Of a stretch of DNA of 64,000 bases, positions 26,605 through 35,935 are shown one piece after another. The translations under genes were made by a program, and so were the position numbers. The stretch comes from JAZRPG01 sp045649105. Lineage in GTDB: Bacteria > Bacillota > Clostridia > Oscillospirales > JAAYXM01. The stretch is taken from assembly GCA_045649105.1 (NCBI GenBank), contig JAZRPG010000027.1, positions 117,377 to 181,376 of the forward strand, read 5' to 3'. Each line of letters starts with the position of its first letter. The first letter of the stretch is position 1. The notes beneath the pieces are model-generated. The model was not told the origin of the DNA, made no database searches, and saw only the letters and a list, made by a program, of their open reading frames with translations.

Positions 26605-27727
26605 GCAAAAAAAACGACGCCTTTCCGGCCGATTTGCCGTTTTTATAACTATTCTCCTCTTCGTCTGCACAATTTTATTTCTCAACAGCCGCGTTAGTTC
26701 AGGCTCGCTCAGGCGTGTAGCATACTGGATTTTTAACGGCGTCAGCGGTGATGCGACAGAGGCATCAATAAATTTCGATGCAGGTCAGTACAACAGATTC
26801 GTCATTAACCGCGGCAGCCTGTGTGTACTCGCTCCGGAGGAGCTTTCAGTATATAAGGTATCGGGAAAAAAGTCTCTTTCCGTGCCTGTTCTTCTCCGCT
26901 CACCCGCCATTTCATCCAACAACTCATGCTTTATTGCGTACGACCTCGGCGGACTTAACTTCTATGTTGCAAACAACCGCAAGCTTCTCTATTCAGGAGC
27001 GACGGAAGCGATAATAACAAACGCCAACATGAGCAAGTCCGGCGCCTTTACAGTCATCACCTCAGGCCCTGACTGTAAATCACTCGTGACCGTATACAAC
27101 ACTTCTTTTGAGCCGATATACCGCTTTCATTCCTCTGAAAAGTTCGTTTTCGATTCAGCAGTTACACCGAATGGCAAAACCGTAGCTATGCTTACTTACG
27201 GCACGGTCGAAGGTAAGTTTGAAAGCACGCTTGCGCTCTGCAAAACAAACTCTGACAAATTTTACAGCACCGTTTCACTCGGTGATTCCATGCCTGTAAA
27301 AATTGAATTTTTCAACGACAGCAAAATTCTTATTGTTTGCGACGACAGAATGCTTATCGTCGATATAAGCGGAAACATTATTTCCGAATTTTCTTACAAC
27401 GGATTAGAACTGAAATCCTTTTCACGCGGCAACCACATCTCCCTCCTGCTTGACAATTATCAGAATGGCGGCAACTCAAAACTTATACTTATCAAAAGTA
27501 ATGGCGAGGTGCTCGGAAACATAGATTGTTCTGAAGATATCTATTCTGTTTCAAGCGCAGGCAACTACACGGCAGTTCAGTTTTCAGACAGGTGTGTTGT
27601 ATACAGTAACACTCTTGATGTTCACTGTGAATTTAAAATCCCTTCTTCCATAATGCGGTGTTTTGTTAACAGCGACGGCTCCGTTATTTCAATCGGTGAT
27701 AATTTTGCAACGCTTTATGTATCATAA
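26594..27727 (+). CDS. DUF5711-like membrane-anchored beta-propeller protein
   Basis: 377-residue protein with a basic N terminus, one membrane segment (about 15-35) and a large extracytoplasmic region of repeated beta strands that looks like a propeller. Recurrent V-x-I-x-x-N/D-G turns are visible. It resembles the DUF5711 family as I recall it; the function is unknown. ATG at 26594 is preceded by GGAGGA and overlaps the end of truA by 11 bases. It sits just before a cvpA-like gene. Confidence 0.7.
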   Translation: MSAKQKKRRLSGRFAVFITILLFVCTILFLNSRVSSGSLRRVAYWIFNGVSGDATEASINFDAGQYNRFVINRGSLCVLAPEELSVYKVSGKKSLSVPVLLRSPAISSNNSCFIAYDLGGLNFYVANNRKLLYSGATEAIITNANMSKSGAFTVITSGPDCKSLVTVYNTSFEPIYRFHSSEKFVFDSAVTPNGKTVAMLTYGTVEGKFESTLALCKTNSDKFYSTVSLGDSMPVKIEFFNDSKILIVCDDRMLIVDISGNIISEFSYNGLELKSFSRGNHISLLLDNYQNGGNSKLILIKSNGEVLGNIDCSEDIYSVSSAGNYTAVQFSDRCVVYSNTLDVHCEFKIPSSIMRCFVNSDGSVISIGDNFATLYVS

Positions 27728-27748
27728 TAAAAAACCGGAGGTAACGCT

Positions 27749-28429
27749 ATGACCAATACTATTTTGCCGATAATTTTAGATATTGCAGCTGTTCTTATAC
27801 TTTTGCTTTCCGCTTTACGCGGAAGAAAGCGCGGCCTCATCAAAACACTTTCCGGCATAATAGTCATTGTCCTTGCCTTTACACTTGCAGGACGCATATC
27901 AAGCCTCACAACACCGTACATATCCGAAAAATATGTATCGCCAAGGATAATATCCGCAATCCTCCCGGAAGCCGAATCCGTTTCCGGAAACAATGAGGCA
28001 AATCCCGATACTGTCGGTAACATATTTCTCAAACTCGGGATTCCGAAAAATGTGGTTACTGATTCTATAAATGAATTTTCCGGTGAATTGAGCCGCGATA
28101 TAAACAACGCGGCATCAAACATTTCCCGCAGCATTTCATATAAGGTTACATATGCAGTATCATTTTTGATATACTTTGTTGTATTACTGCTTCTGCTGTC
28201 TCTGATTTTTAAAATCATTAATCTTGCGGCAAAAATACCGGGCATTAACTTTGTAAATAAAGCTTTCGGACTTCTGCTCGGATTTCTCCTTGGTTACCTG
28301 TTCATAATCTTTGCATCATACATTTTGCTTAAACTCGGACTTTTCATAACGGAGGACGCCGTATCAAAAACATATGTTCTCAGATTGATAACAAACTTCA
28401 GCCCCGCATCGTTAATTACAGGTGTATAA
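27749..28429 (+). CDS. CvpA family membrane protein
   Basis: 226-residue membrane protein with about four hydrophobic segments: near the N terminus, 25-50, 135-155 and 175-200. The LRGRKRGLIKTLSGIIVIV start is typical of CvpA/YshB proteins. Between the membrane pairs is a soluble loop (about 60-125). Family members are linked to envelope processes, but a biochemical role is not settled. It follows the DUF5711 gene after 21 bases. Confidence 0.78.
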   Translation: MTNTILPIILDIAAVLILLLSALRGRKRGLIKTLSGIIVIVLAFTLAGRISSLTTPYISEKYVSPRIISAILPEAESVSGNNEANPDTVGNIFLKLGIPKNVVTDSINEFSGELSRDINNAASNISRSISYKVTYAVSFLIYFVVLLLLLSLIFKIINLAAKIPGINFVNKAFGLLLGFLLGYLFIIFASYILLKLGLFITEDAVSKTYVLRLITNFSPASLITGV

Positions 28430-28488
28430 AACCGGCCAAACGCTTGACACTAATGACAGCTTGAATTTTTCATGTAAGGAAGATTAAG

Positions 28489-29037
28489 ATGAATTTGCCA
28501 AATTTACTATCAATATTCAGAATGTGTCTTGTACCTGTCTTTGTCGTTGTCTTCTTTTCAGACAGCGCTCATGCTTATGCATACGCTGCCGCAGTTTATG
28601 CAATTGCAGGTATCACCGATGTACTCGACGGAATTATTGCAAGAAGATATAATCTGATTACAAAGCTCGGCAAAATTCTTGACCCGCTTGCTGATAAAAT
28701 GATGACTATCACAGTTTTTGTCTGTATATCTACCGCAGAGCTTATTCCGTGGTGGATAATAGCTCTTATTTTTGCAAAGGATGCACTCCTCGTTGCAGGC
28801 GGAATGAAGCTTTATCACGAAATGTCCGGCGTTTTTAAGTCTAATATTCTCGGCAAGCTTGCAACAGTTTTTCTTGTTATCGGAGGAATTCTTATTCTCC
28901 TGTTTCAGCGCTTTCTTCCACCCGTTTTTGAAACAATATTCTCCTGGGGCGCTGTGCTGTTGTCTTTTCTCGCTTTCTTCAGCTATCTTTACCAATATTA
29001 TAAATTTAAGAAAAATCACGATACTACATCGTTTTAA
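28489..29037 (+). CDS. pgsA: CDP-diacylglycerol--glycerol-3-phosphate 3-phosphatidyltransferase
   Basis: 182-residue integral membrane enzyme making phosphatidylglycerol phosphate. The CDP-alcohol phosphotransferase signature D-x2-DG-x2-AR-x8-G-x3-D-x3-D is present: it begins at TDVLDGIIARR and ends at GKILDPLADK. Several membrane helices follow. The gene starts 59 bases after the cvpA-like gene and 23 bases before the ClpE-like gene. Confidence 0.93.
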   Translation: MNLPNLLSIFRMCLVPVFVVVFFSDSAHAYAYAAAVYAIAGITDVLDGIIARRYNLITKLGKILDPLADKMMTITVFVCISTAELIPWWIIALIFAKDALLVAGGMKLYHEMSGVFKSNILGKLATVFLVIGGILILLFQRFLPPVFETIFSWGAVLLSFLAFFSYLYQYYKFKKNHDTTSF

Positions 29038-29060
29038 ATCAAAAAAAGGACTGGTACGTT

Positions 29061-31358
29061 ATGCAATCAAACTTATGCAGCAGATGTAAAAAAAACATCG
29101 CCGTTGTTTATATAACACGTGTCGAAGGTGACAAGCAAATAAATGAAAGAATATGCCTTAAGTGCGCTCACGAGCTTGGGATTAAACCGATTGATGACTT
29201 TATGCAAAAAATGGGAATATCCGAAGATGACCTTGATTCCATGACTAATGAAATGATGGGATTCCTCGGCGAGATGAATGAGGGTGAGCTTCCCGCCGCG
29301 TCTGACGATGAAGATGATGACCCGGAAGGAAAAACAGCCACATTCCCTTTCTTGAACAAACTTTTCGGCGCAATGCCGGGCGGTGCCCCTGCCCCCGCAG
29401 ATGCCAAGAATGAATCTTCAAAACAAAAGCGGGAAAAAAGGGAACAGAAATATAAATATCTCGATAACTATTGCATATCGCTGACTGACCGCGCTCGTAA
29501 CGGAAAGCTTGACGGAATAGTCGGGCGTGATACGGAAATTGAGCGTGTCATCCAGATCCTTAACCGCAGACAGAAGAACAACCCCTGTCTTATCGGCGAG
29601 CCCGGCGTCGGAAAAACAGCCATTGCAGAAGGGCTTGCTATCAGAGTATCTGAAGGCAATGTCCCCCCGAAGCTTGCCGAAAAAGAAATTTACCTTCTTG
29701 ACCTTACTTCGCTCGTCGCCGGAACGCAATTCCGAGGCCAGTTTGAGAGCAGAATGAAAGGGCTTATAGACGATATTAAAAAACACGGCAATGTTATTCT
29801 CGTCATTGATGAAGTGCATAATTTAGTCGGCGCAGGTGACGCAGAGGGTTCAATGAACGCGGCAAATATTTTAAAACCTGCTCTGTCACGCGGCGAAATT
29901 CAGGTTATAGGGGCAACTACATTTACAGAGTACCGCAAGCATATAGAAAAAGACAGCGCTCTTGAGAGGCGTTTCCAAACGGTTATTGTAAATGAGCCCT
30001 CAATAGAGGAAACTATCGAGATTATTAAAGGCATTGCGCACTATTATGAGGAATATCATGGCGTCAAAATAACGGATAAAATTGCCCGACTTGCCGTAAT
30101 CTTATCCGAGCGATATATCACAGACCGTTTTTTGCCTGACAAAGCCATCGACCTCATAGATGAGGCATGCTCTGACTTAAACCTTAAAAGCGAGTTAATT
30201 TCCGCAAAAAGCGATGTAAAAAAGCAATTAGATGCAATTTCAAAAGAGCGTGAAAGTCTTTTAGAAGACACCTCAGAGCAGGCTTTTGAACGCCTTGCAC
30301 TCTTAAAGAGCGATGAGTGCCGTCTGCTTGACAAGCTCTCTGCCCTTGATTCAGAACCCACTCCGGAACTTTCAGAGGAGCATCTTGCACATGTCATTGA
30401 GCTCTGGACCAAAATTCCGGCTTCTGCTATTCAGGAAACTGAGTTTAAGCGTCTGCATGAGCTTGAAGCGCGCCTTAAACTCCGAATTGTGGGTCAGGAT
30501 GACGCAATTTCCGCCGTTGCCGCCGCTATCAAGCGCAACCGTGTCGGAATTTCACCGAAGAGGAAGCCTGTATCCTTCCTCTTTACTGGCTCTACTGGAG
30601 TCGGAAAAACCGAGCTTGTAAAATGCCTCGCGGCGGATCTCTTCAACTCACCCGAATCTCTCATACGACTGGACATGTCCGAATTTATGGAAAAGCACGC
30701 CGTATCAAAGCTTATCGGCGCACCTCCCGGATATGTTGGATATGATGAGGCCGGCCAGCTTACTGAAAAAATACGCCGTAAACCGTATTCAGTTGTTTTG
30801 TTCGATGAAATAGAAAAAGCACATCCCGATGTCCTTAATATATTGCTTCAGATTCTTGATGACGGCCGCATTACCGATGCACAAGGCCGCGAGATAAACT
30901 TTGAAAACGCAGTTATTGTCATGACATCAAATGCCGGCAGCCATCTGTCGGGAGGAATGGCAGGATTTAACCACAGTATAGCACAGAACAGCCGCGAAAA
31001 AACCATGAAAGCACTTTCTGATTTCCTGCGTCCCGAGTTTTTAAACAGAATTGATGCAATTATTACCTTTAATTCTCTTTCAAAAGAAAACTTCATGGAA
31101 ATTGCAAAAATTATGCTTTCCGATCTTAAGGTTTCCCTCTCCGACAAGAATATAACCTTTAATTATGATGATGCACTTCTTGCATATCTTGTTGAGAAGT
31201 CTTTCTCCGAGAAATACGGCGCAAGAAACCTCAGTCGAACCATACAGAAGGAAATCGAGGACAGTATTGCAAACACTATGATAGAAAAATATGAAAACGG
31301 TATATCGGAGATATTTGTCACTGCAACTGAAGATAATATATCAGTAACTGCAAAATAG
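29061..31358 (+). CDS. ClpE-like AAA+ unfoldase with N-terminal zinc finger
   Basis: 765-residue class I Clp/Hsp100 ATPase. Residues 6-35 hold a CxxC...CxxC zinc finger (Cys6, 9, 32, 35) like that of ClpE and McsA. An acidic Gly/Pro-rich linker to about residue 135 replaces the Clp N-domain repeats. AAA-1 has Walker A GEPGVGKT (179-186), and AAA-2 has GSTGVGKT (510-517) and VLFDEIEKAHPD. A loop GMAGFNHS occupies the position of the ClpP-binding VGF loop, so partnership with ClpP is plausible. A reduced coiled-coil middle domain (about 375-440) is visible. It ends in TAG, then a terminator. Confidence 0.88.
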   Translation: MQSNLCSRCKKNIAVVYITRVEGDKQINERICLKCAHELGIKPIDDFMQKMGISEDDLDSMTNEMMGFLGEMNEGELPAASDDEDDDPEGKTATFPFLNKLFGAMPGGAPAPADAKNESSKQKREKREQKYKYLDNYCISLTDRARNGKLDGIVGRDTEIERVIQILNRRQKNNPCLIGEPGVGKTAIAEGLAIRVSEGNVPPKLAEKEIYLLDLTSLVAGTQFRGQFESRMKGLIDDIKKHGNVILVIDEVHNLVGAGDAEGSMNAANILKPALSRGEIQVIGATTFTEYRKHIEKDSALERRFQTVIVNEPSIEETIEIIKGIAHYYEEYHGVKITDKIARLAVILSERYITDRFLPDKAIDLIDEACSDLNLKSELISAKSDVKKQLDAISKERESLLEDTSEQAFERLALLKSDECRLLDKLSALDSEPTPELSEEHLAHVIELWTKIPASAIQETEFKRLHELEARLKLRIVGQDDAISAVAAAIKRNRVGISPKRKPVSFLFTGSTGVGKTELVKCLAADLFNSPESLIRLDMSEFMEKHAVSKLIGAPPGYVGYDEAGQLTEKIRRKPYSVVLFDEIEKAHPDVLNILLQILDDGRITDAQGREINFENAVIVMTSNAGSHLSGGMAGFNHSIAQNSREKTMKALSDFLRPEFLNRIDAIITFNSLSKENFMEIAKIMLSDLKVSLSDKNITFNYDDALLAYLVEKSFSEKYGARNLSRTIQKEIEDSIANTMIEKYENGISEIFVTATEDNISVTAK

Positions 31359-31377
31359 CAAATACGAATAAAATTCA

Positions 31378-31452
31378 GCCCACATCAATACAAGGAAACG
31401 GAGATTTTAAAAACCGCAATTACCTGTATTAATGTGGGTATAGTTTTTGCTC
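31378..31452 (+). terminator. Long-stem terminator after the ClpE-like gene
   Basis: CCCACATCAATACAAGG pairs with CCTGTATTAATGTGGG across a loop of about 27 bases. The stem ends in a T-rich tail around 31443. Confidence 0.65.
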
Positions 31453-31541
31453 TGCTGTTTCGCGCAAATACTCTGATTCACTTGACTTTTTCGACTGATT
31501 TTGATAGCATATTATAAAACAGAAACAAGAGGTATGGCGTA

Positions 31542-31880
31542 ATGAACATTCAGATATACGGCGCTAAAGGCTGTTTTGATACAAAAAAGGCTGAGCGTTA
31601 TTTTAAAGAACGCCGAATAAAATATCAGTTTATTGACCTTCCGAAATACGGGCTTTCCCCACGCGAATTTGAACTTGTCCTTTCCTCAGTCGGCCTTGAT
31701 GAAATAATAAATAAAAAGGCAAAAGGCTACGAGGCGAGCTTTATTGAACACCTCGCGCGGCGGGAGGATATTATTGAAAAGCTTTTTGATAATCCCTCAC
31801 TTATTAAAACTCCCATAGTCAGAAACGGGAGACAGATTTCAATCGGCAACTGCCCGGAAATATGGAAAACATGGGAATAA
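31542..31880 (+). CDS. ArsC/Spx-family thioredoxin-fold protein
   Basis: 112-residue member of the ArsC/Spx superfamily. The N-terminal YGAKGCFDTKKAERYFKERRI has a single redox cysteine (Cys11) with Thr at +3, not the CxxC of Spx. A C-terminal Pro-containing segment, LIKTPIVRNGRQISIG, matches the cis-Pro loop of the family. It could be an arsenate reductase-like or regulatory protein; no arsenic genes are nearby. It is a separate short gene upstream of a HAD phosphatase. Confidence 0.78.
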   Translation: MNIQIYGAKGCFDTKKAERYFKERRIKYQFIDLPKYGLSPREFELVLSSVGLDEIINKKAKGYEASFIEHLARREDIIEKLFDNPSLIKTPIVRNGRQISIGNCPEIWKTWE

Positions 31881-31919
31881 CCCCCTAATTAATTATATAA
31901 AAAGAACGGAGTATAAAAC

Positions 31920-32738
31920 ATGAAAATCAGTTGTTGCATTTTTGATTTGGACGGAACTCTCTTAAATTCGGACCATGTAATATCCGAGCGTGATAAAGAA
32001 ACAATAAAGAAGCTCAGCCAAGACGGTGTCAGAATGGTTATCGCCACAGGACGCACCGACCTTCAAATCGCACAATTCCTCTATGAGCTTGATATTTCCG
32101 ACCCGGTTATTGCATGTAACGGAGGTCTTATCTCAAACCCTGTAACAAAAGAGATTATTCACCGCGGCCTTCTTAACCCGGAAGATGTAGAGGCAATTGT
32201 AAACGCCATGCTTGAGGAAGGACGCGACTTCCTTCTCTATTCTCCCGAATATGTCTATCACGCACCTGACAGCCGCAGAATCAAATTTTTCATCGATTAC
32301 AACAAAACTGCTCGTCCCGAATTTAAAGTCCCGATATTACCCCTCTCGGAGCTCCCGAAAGAGAATCCTTACTCCGAGATATTAAAGGTTCTTATTCACG
32401 ACGACATATCCCTTATTCCCGAGGTTGAGCGCCGCTTCAACAAAAATAATACATTAACGGTAGTTTCCTCAGGCAAGAACCTCGTAGATATCATGCCCGC
32501 AAACACCACAAAAGGACGCGCAGTAGAGATGCTCACAGAGTATCTTAATATTCCGATTTCGGAGGTTGTCGCCTTTGGAGACAGCCCGAATGACGAGTCA
32601 ATGCTCCGTGCCGCCGGTTTCTCTGTTGCTATGGGTAATGCTGACCAGAGTATAAAAGACATTTGCGACTTTGTCACAAAGACAAACGACGACTACGGAA
32701 TCACCTTCGCACTTAATCACATTATAAACGAGCTGTAG
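31920..32738 (+). CDS. Cof-type HAD-IIB phosphatase
   Basis: 272-residue HAD phosphatase of the Cof/YidA type, which usually dephosphorylates sugar phosphates or cofactors. Motif I is FDLDGTLLN (Asp nucleophile and Asp at +2), motif II is the Thr in IATGRTD, and motif IV is VAFGDSPNDESML. A type IIB cap lies between about residues 85 and 195. It ends in TAG and is followed by a terminator. The substrate is unknown. Confidence 0.9.
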   Translation: MKISCCIFDLDGTLLNSDHVISERDKETIKKLSQDGVRMVIATGRTDLQIAQFLYELDISDPVIACNGGLISNPVTKEIIHRGLLNPEDVEAIVNAMLEEGRDFLLYSPEYVYHAPDSRRIKFFIDYNKTARPEFKVPILPLSELPKENPYSEILKVLIHDDISLIPEVERRFNKNNTLTVVSSGKNLVDIMPANTTKGRAVEMLTEYLNIPISEVVAFGDSPNDESMLRAAGFSVAMGNADQSIKDICDFVTKTNDDYGITFALNHIINEL

Positions 32739-32754
32739 TTACATAAATACAACA

Positions 32755-32793
32755 AAAAGAGCATCAATCTTAATGATTGATGCTCTTTTCTGC
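32755..32793. terminator. Bidirectional terminator
   Basis: AAAAGAGCATCAATC and its complement flank a 5-base loop with A and T runs on both sides. It lies between the convergent HAD and P-loop genes. Confidence 0.85.
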
Positions 32794-32802
32794 ATTTATG
32801 TA

Positions 32803-33210
32803 TTAGAAAAATTTACGGATTGTGTCTGTAGCACTCTTCTCATCAGCGCTGATTGTGATGATGAAATCGATTGAGTGCTCTTTTCCAAAGCTCTCCGCCC
32901 AGAGCAGGAACTTTTCCGTTTCGTCGATAGAATCAGATTTTGAAACCTTATAAAGGCTATCAATAAATATTTTCGACAAATCAAAATTTCCTGAGTGAAG
33001 ACCGCAGATAAATGTTTTAAGATGCTCATAACTCTCAATAAAATATCCGGAAACATCTACAAGTCTTGCTTTGTGGCTTATATCGTAGGTGAGTTTTGTA
33101 CCACGCTCAATGCACGCTACAGTTAAATCGTCAGCAACTGCACTGTTGGTAAGCTCAATAATATGTTTTGTCTTCCCGTGTCCCTGAAGTCCCATAATTA
33201 CACGAACCAT
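32803..33210 (-). CDS. Small P-loop NTPase-like protein of unknown function
   Basis: 135-residue protein that starts directly with a Walker A loop, GLQGHGKTK (residues 7-15), then DLTVACIERGTKL and a Walker B-like strand, LSKIFIDSLYKV (about 77-88). The protein is too short for a full RecA or AAA domain. I recall similar uncharacterised proteins in gut Clostridia but no established role. AGGAG lies 6 bases before ATG at 33210. A leader with several small hairpins precedes it (33211-33330). Confidence 0.65.
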   Translation of the reverse strand: MVRVIMGLQGHGKTKHIIELTNSAVADDLTVACIERGTKLTYDISHKARLVDVSGYFIESYEHLKTFICGLHSGNFDLSKIFIDSLYKVSKSDSIDETEKFLLWAESFGKEHSIDFIITISADEKSATDTIRKFF

Positions 33211-33330
33211 GTTGCACTCCTAACTCCGCAAAAACTTTGCGGTCCCCACTGTTTCCACGGCACAGCGGACTGCCGAATTTCAGCTTAAAAGCTGATTTCT
33301 TTCCCTGTAATTATTCTAACACAGTTGATG
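33211..33330 (-). other. Structured leader of the P-loop gene, no recognised class
   Basis: The minus-strand leader holds three short inverted repeats: CCGCAAA/TTTGCGG at 33226-33242, a CGGCA/TGCCG pair near 33260-33277, and CAGCTTTTAAGCTG near 33282-33295. I do not recognise a known riboswitch core in it. Confidence 0.3.
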
Positions 33331-33361
33331 AAAAATCACAATAATTTTTCTTTATAATTTA

Positions 33362-34690
33362 CTACTTTTTTAAAATCTCTTTTCTGCGGTCCTCAAACCC
33401 GGGCTTTCCGAGCAGGGCGAACATGTTTTTCTTATACGCCTCAACACCCGGCTGGTCAAACGGATTTACTCCGAGCACATATCCCGACAGACCGCATGCA
33501 AACTCAAAAAAGTATACGAGATATCCAAAGCTTTCAGCATCGGCCTTTGAAACGGATATGCTTATATTCGGTACGCCTCCGTCCTCGTGTGCTATTGTTG
33601 TTCCCTGATATGCGCTCTGATTTACAAAATCGACGCTCTTGCCCGCAAGGTAATTTAATCCGTCAAAATCCTCACTGTCTTCCGGAATTATTATTTCACA
33701 CTTTGGCTTTCCGAGCATTACAACAGTCTCCTGAAGAAATCGCTCGCCCTCCTGAATGTACTGCCCCATCGAGTGCAGGTCAGCAGTAAGCTCTACTGAT
33801 GCGGGGAAGATTCCCTTTCCGTCTTTACCTTCGCTTTCGCCGAACAACTGCTTCCACCACTCTGCCATGTACTTAAACTTCGGCTCAAAGGATGCCAGAA
33901 TTTCAACCTTTTTTCCCTTGCAGTACATAGCATTTCTCGCCCCTGCGTATACCCACGCCGGATTTGTGTAATCTGTTGTTCCGGTAAGCTTATCCATAGC
34001 TTTCTTTGCGCCGTGCAGCACCGTGTCAATATCTATTCCGGCAACTGCCATAGGCAGCAGGCCGACCGGAGTAAGCACAGAATATCTGCCTCCGATATCA
34101 TCAGGCACTATGAATGTCTCATATCCTTCTTTGTCCGAAAGACCTCTGAGCGCTCCCCTCGCCTTATCGGTTGTTACATAAATTCTTTTTTTTGCGGCTT
34201 CCTTTCCGTACTTCTTCTCAATCAGCTCCTTAAACAGGCGAAAAGCTACTGCAGGCTCTGTCGTTGTCCCTGATTTCGATATAACATTTATCGAGAAGTC
34301 ACGCTCACCGATGATTTCAACAAGCTCATTAAAATAATCTGTGCTGAGATTATTTCCTGCAAAATATACATCAGGAGTATCTTTTTTTATCTGATTATAT
34401 GCGCTTCCGCACACAAAATCAATCGCCGCTCGGGCACCGAGATATGACCCGCCAATACCTATAACCACAAGGACATCAGAATCCGAACGTATTTTTTCAG
34501 CACAGCTTTTTATTCTTGAAACCTCTTCTGAATCTATTTTCTCCGGAAGCCTTATCCAACCAAGAAAATCTTTTCCCGCACCGTCACCATTAAGTAATGT
34601 TTTGTGCGCAGACTCAAGTTTCGGTAAAAAAGCATTCATTTCCGACTCTGAAATAACATTCTTTGTCCTTGATATATCAATATTAATCAT
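33362..34690 (-). CDS. pgi: Glucose-6-phosphate isomerase
   Basis: 442-residue cytoplasmic glycolytic enzyme interconverting glucose 6-phosphate and fructose 6-phosphate. Conserved blocks include VIGIGGSYLGARA, VISKSGTTTEPAVAFR (phosphate site) and the QGTTIAHEDGG region. A catalytic Glu lies in QYIQEGERF. The length is that of the short Bacillus-type Pgi. ATG at 34690 is chosen because CGGAG lies 8-9 bases upstream; GTG at 34699 would overlap that site. It stands alone. Confidence 0.95.
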   Translation of the reverse strand: MINIDISRTKNVISESEMNAFLPKLESAHKTLLNGDGAGKDFLGWIRLPEKIDSEEVSRIKSCAEKIRSDSDVLVVIGIGGSYLGARAAIDFVCGSAYNQIKKDTPDVYFAGNNLSTDYFNELVEIIGERDFSINVISKSGTTTEPAVAFRLFKELIEKKYGKEAAKKRIYVTTDKARGALRGLSDKEGYETFIVPDDIGGRYSVLTPVGLLPMAVAGIDIDTVLHGAKKAMDKLTGTTDYTNPAWVYAGARNAMYCKGKKVEILASFEPKFKYMAEWWKQLFGESEGKDGKGIFPASVELTADLHSMGQYIQEGERFLQETVVMLGKPKCEIIIPEDSEDFDGLNYLAGKSVDFVNQSAYQGTTIAHEDGGVPNISISVSKADAESFGYLVYFFEFACGLSGYVLGVNPFDQPGVEAYKKNMFALLGKPGFEDRRKEILKK

Positions 34691-34841
34691 TTTTATCACT
34701 CCGGTTCAGTATAACTATATAATATCAATTTTTTCTGTGAAATCAATAAAAAAATGTCGTTTAAAAATTATTTATTGCTTTCTATAATCAAGAAGCCCGC
34801 AGAGCCTTTCTTCTCTGAGGCTTCTTTAAACTTACACACTA

Positions 34842-35873
34842 TTAGGAAAGCATTTGCTTTCTTCTTGAAAGATTAAGAGTTCCGTCCTGCATAGAAGGAA
34901 TATCGTCAAGTGCCTTACCTGTACCATACACAACACATGACACTGCCTCATCAGCAACGCGCGTGTCTATTCCGGTCTTTGACTGAATGAGCTCTGCAAA
35001 TCCCCAGATGAGAGAGCCTCCGCCTGTCATAACTATTCCGTTCGTTGAAATATCGCCGACAAGCTCAGGCGGTGTGCGCTCAAGTACATTGTGTATCATT
35101 TCAACAATGCGTGATGCCGGCTCATCAAGCGCCTCAAGCATCTCGCTTGATGTAACGGTAAAAATTCTCGGAAGGCCTGTCATAAGACAACGACCCTTGA
35201 TTTCCATAGAAATTTCCTCCGGACGCGGGAAAACGCATCCGATATTAATTTTAAGCTCCTCTGCTGTACGCTCGCCTATCAGGACATTGTGCTTGCGGCG
35301 TATGTATTTGATGATGTATTCATCAAAATGATCGCCGGCAATTTTGATTGATGATGACTCAACTATATTGGAAAGTGAAATTACGGCAATATCGGTCGTT
35401 CCTCCGCCAATATCAATTACCATGTTACCGTCAGCCTGTGCAATATCGATACCTGCACCTATTGCAGCGGCTATAGGCTCTTCAATAAGATACACACTTC
35501 TGGCTCCTGCCTGACGCCCTGCATCGATAACTGCGCGCTCCTCAACCTCTGTAATTCCGCTGGGGACGCAGATTATTACACGCGGTTTCACAAGGCTGAA
35601 TCCGCCCATAACGCGTCTTATAAAATTCTTTACCATATGCTCTGTCATCTCATAGTCAGAAATGACACCTCCGCGAAGCGGACGTATTGCAATAATGTTT
35701 CCCGGTGTACGACCAAGCATCTTCTGTGCTTCAAGACCAACTTTAAGAACCTTATCTGTTGTCTTATCAACTGCGACAACTGACGGTTCACGAAGAACTA
35801 TTCCCTTTCCTTTTACATAAACGAGGATAGACGCCGTTCCAAGGTCAATGCCTATGTCTCTGCTGAACATCAT
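34842..35873 (-). CDS. mreB: MreB/Mbl-like rod-shape actin homologue
   Basis: 343-residue actin-fold ATPase that forms membrane filaments guiding lateral wall synthesis. The phosphate 1 loop is IGIDLGTASILVYVKGKG, phosphate 2 is MVIDIGGGTTDIAVISL, and the adenosine motif is VMTGGGSLIWG. A start with two methionines at 35873 follows AGGTGG by 7 bases. No mreC or mreD follows, so it may be an Mbl- or MreBH-type paralogue. It is transcribed alone. Confidence 0.9.
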   Translation of the reverse strand: MMFSRDIGIDLGTASILVYVKGKGIVLREPSVVAVDKTTDKVLKVGLEAQKMLGRTPGNIIAIRPLRGGVISDYEMTEHMVKNFIRRVMGGFSLVKPRVIICVPSGITEVEERAVIDAGRQAGARSVYLIEEPIAAAIGAGIDIAQADGNMVIDIGGGTTDIAVISLSNIVESSSIKIAGDHFDEYIIKYIRRKHNVLIGERTAEELKINIGCVFPRPEEISMEIKGRCLMTGLPRIFTVTSSEMLEALDEPASRIVEMIHNVLERTPPELVGDISTNGIVMTGGGSLIWGFAELIQSKTGIDTRVADEAVSCVVYGTGKALDDIPSMQDGTLNLSRRKQMLS

Positions 35874-35935
35874 TTGAAATACCACCTCTTATTTATTTAT
35901 AAATACTATTATACCCTAATTTTCTGATTTTTCAA

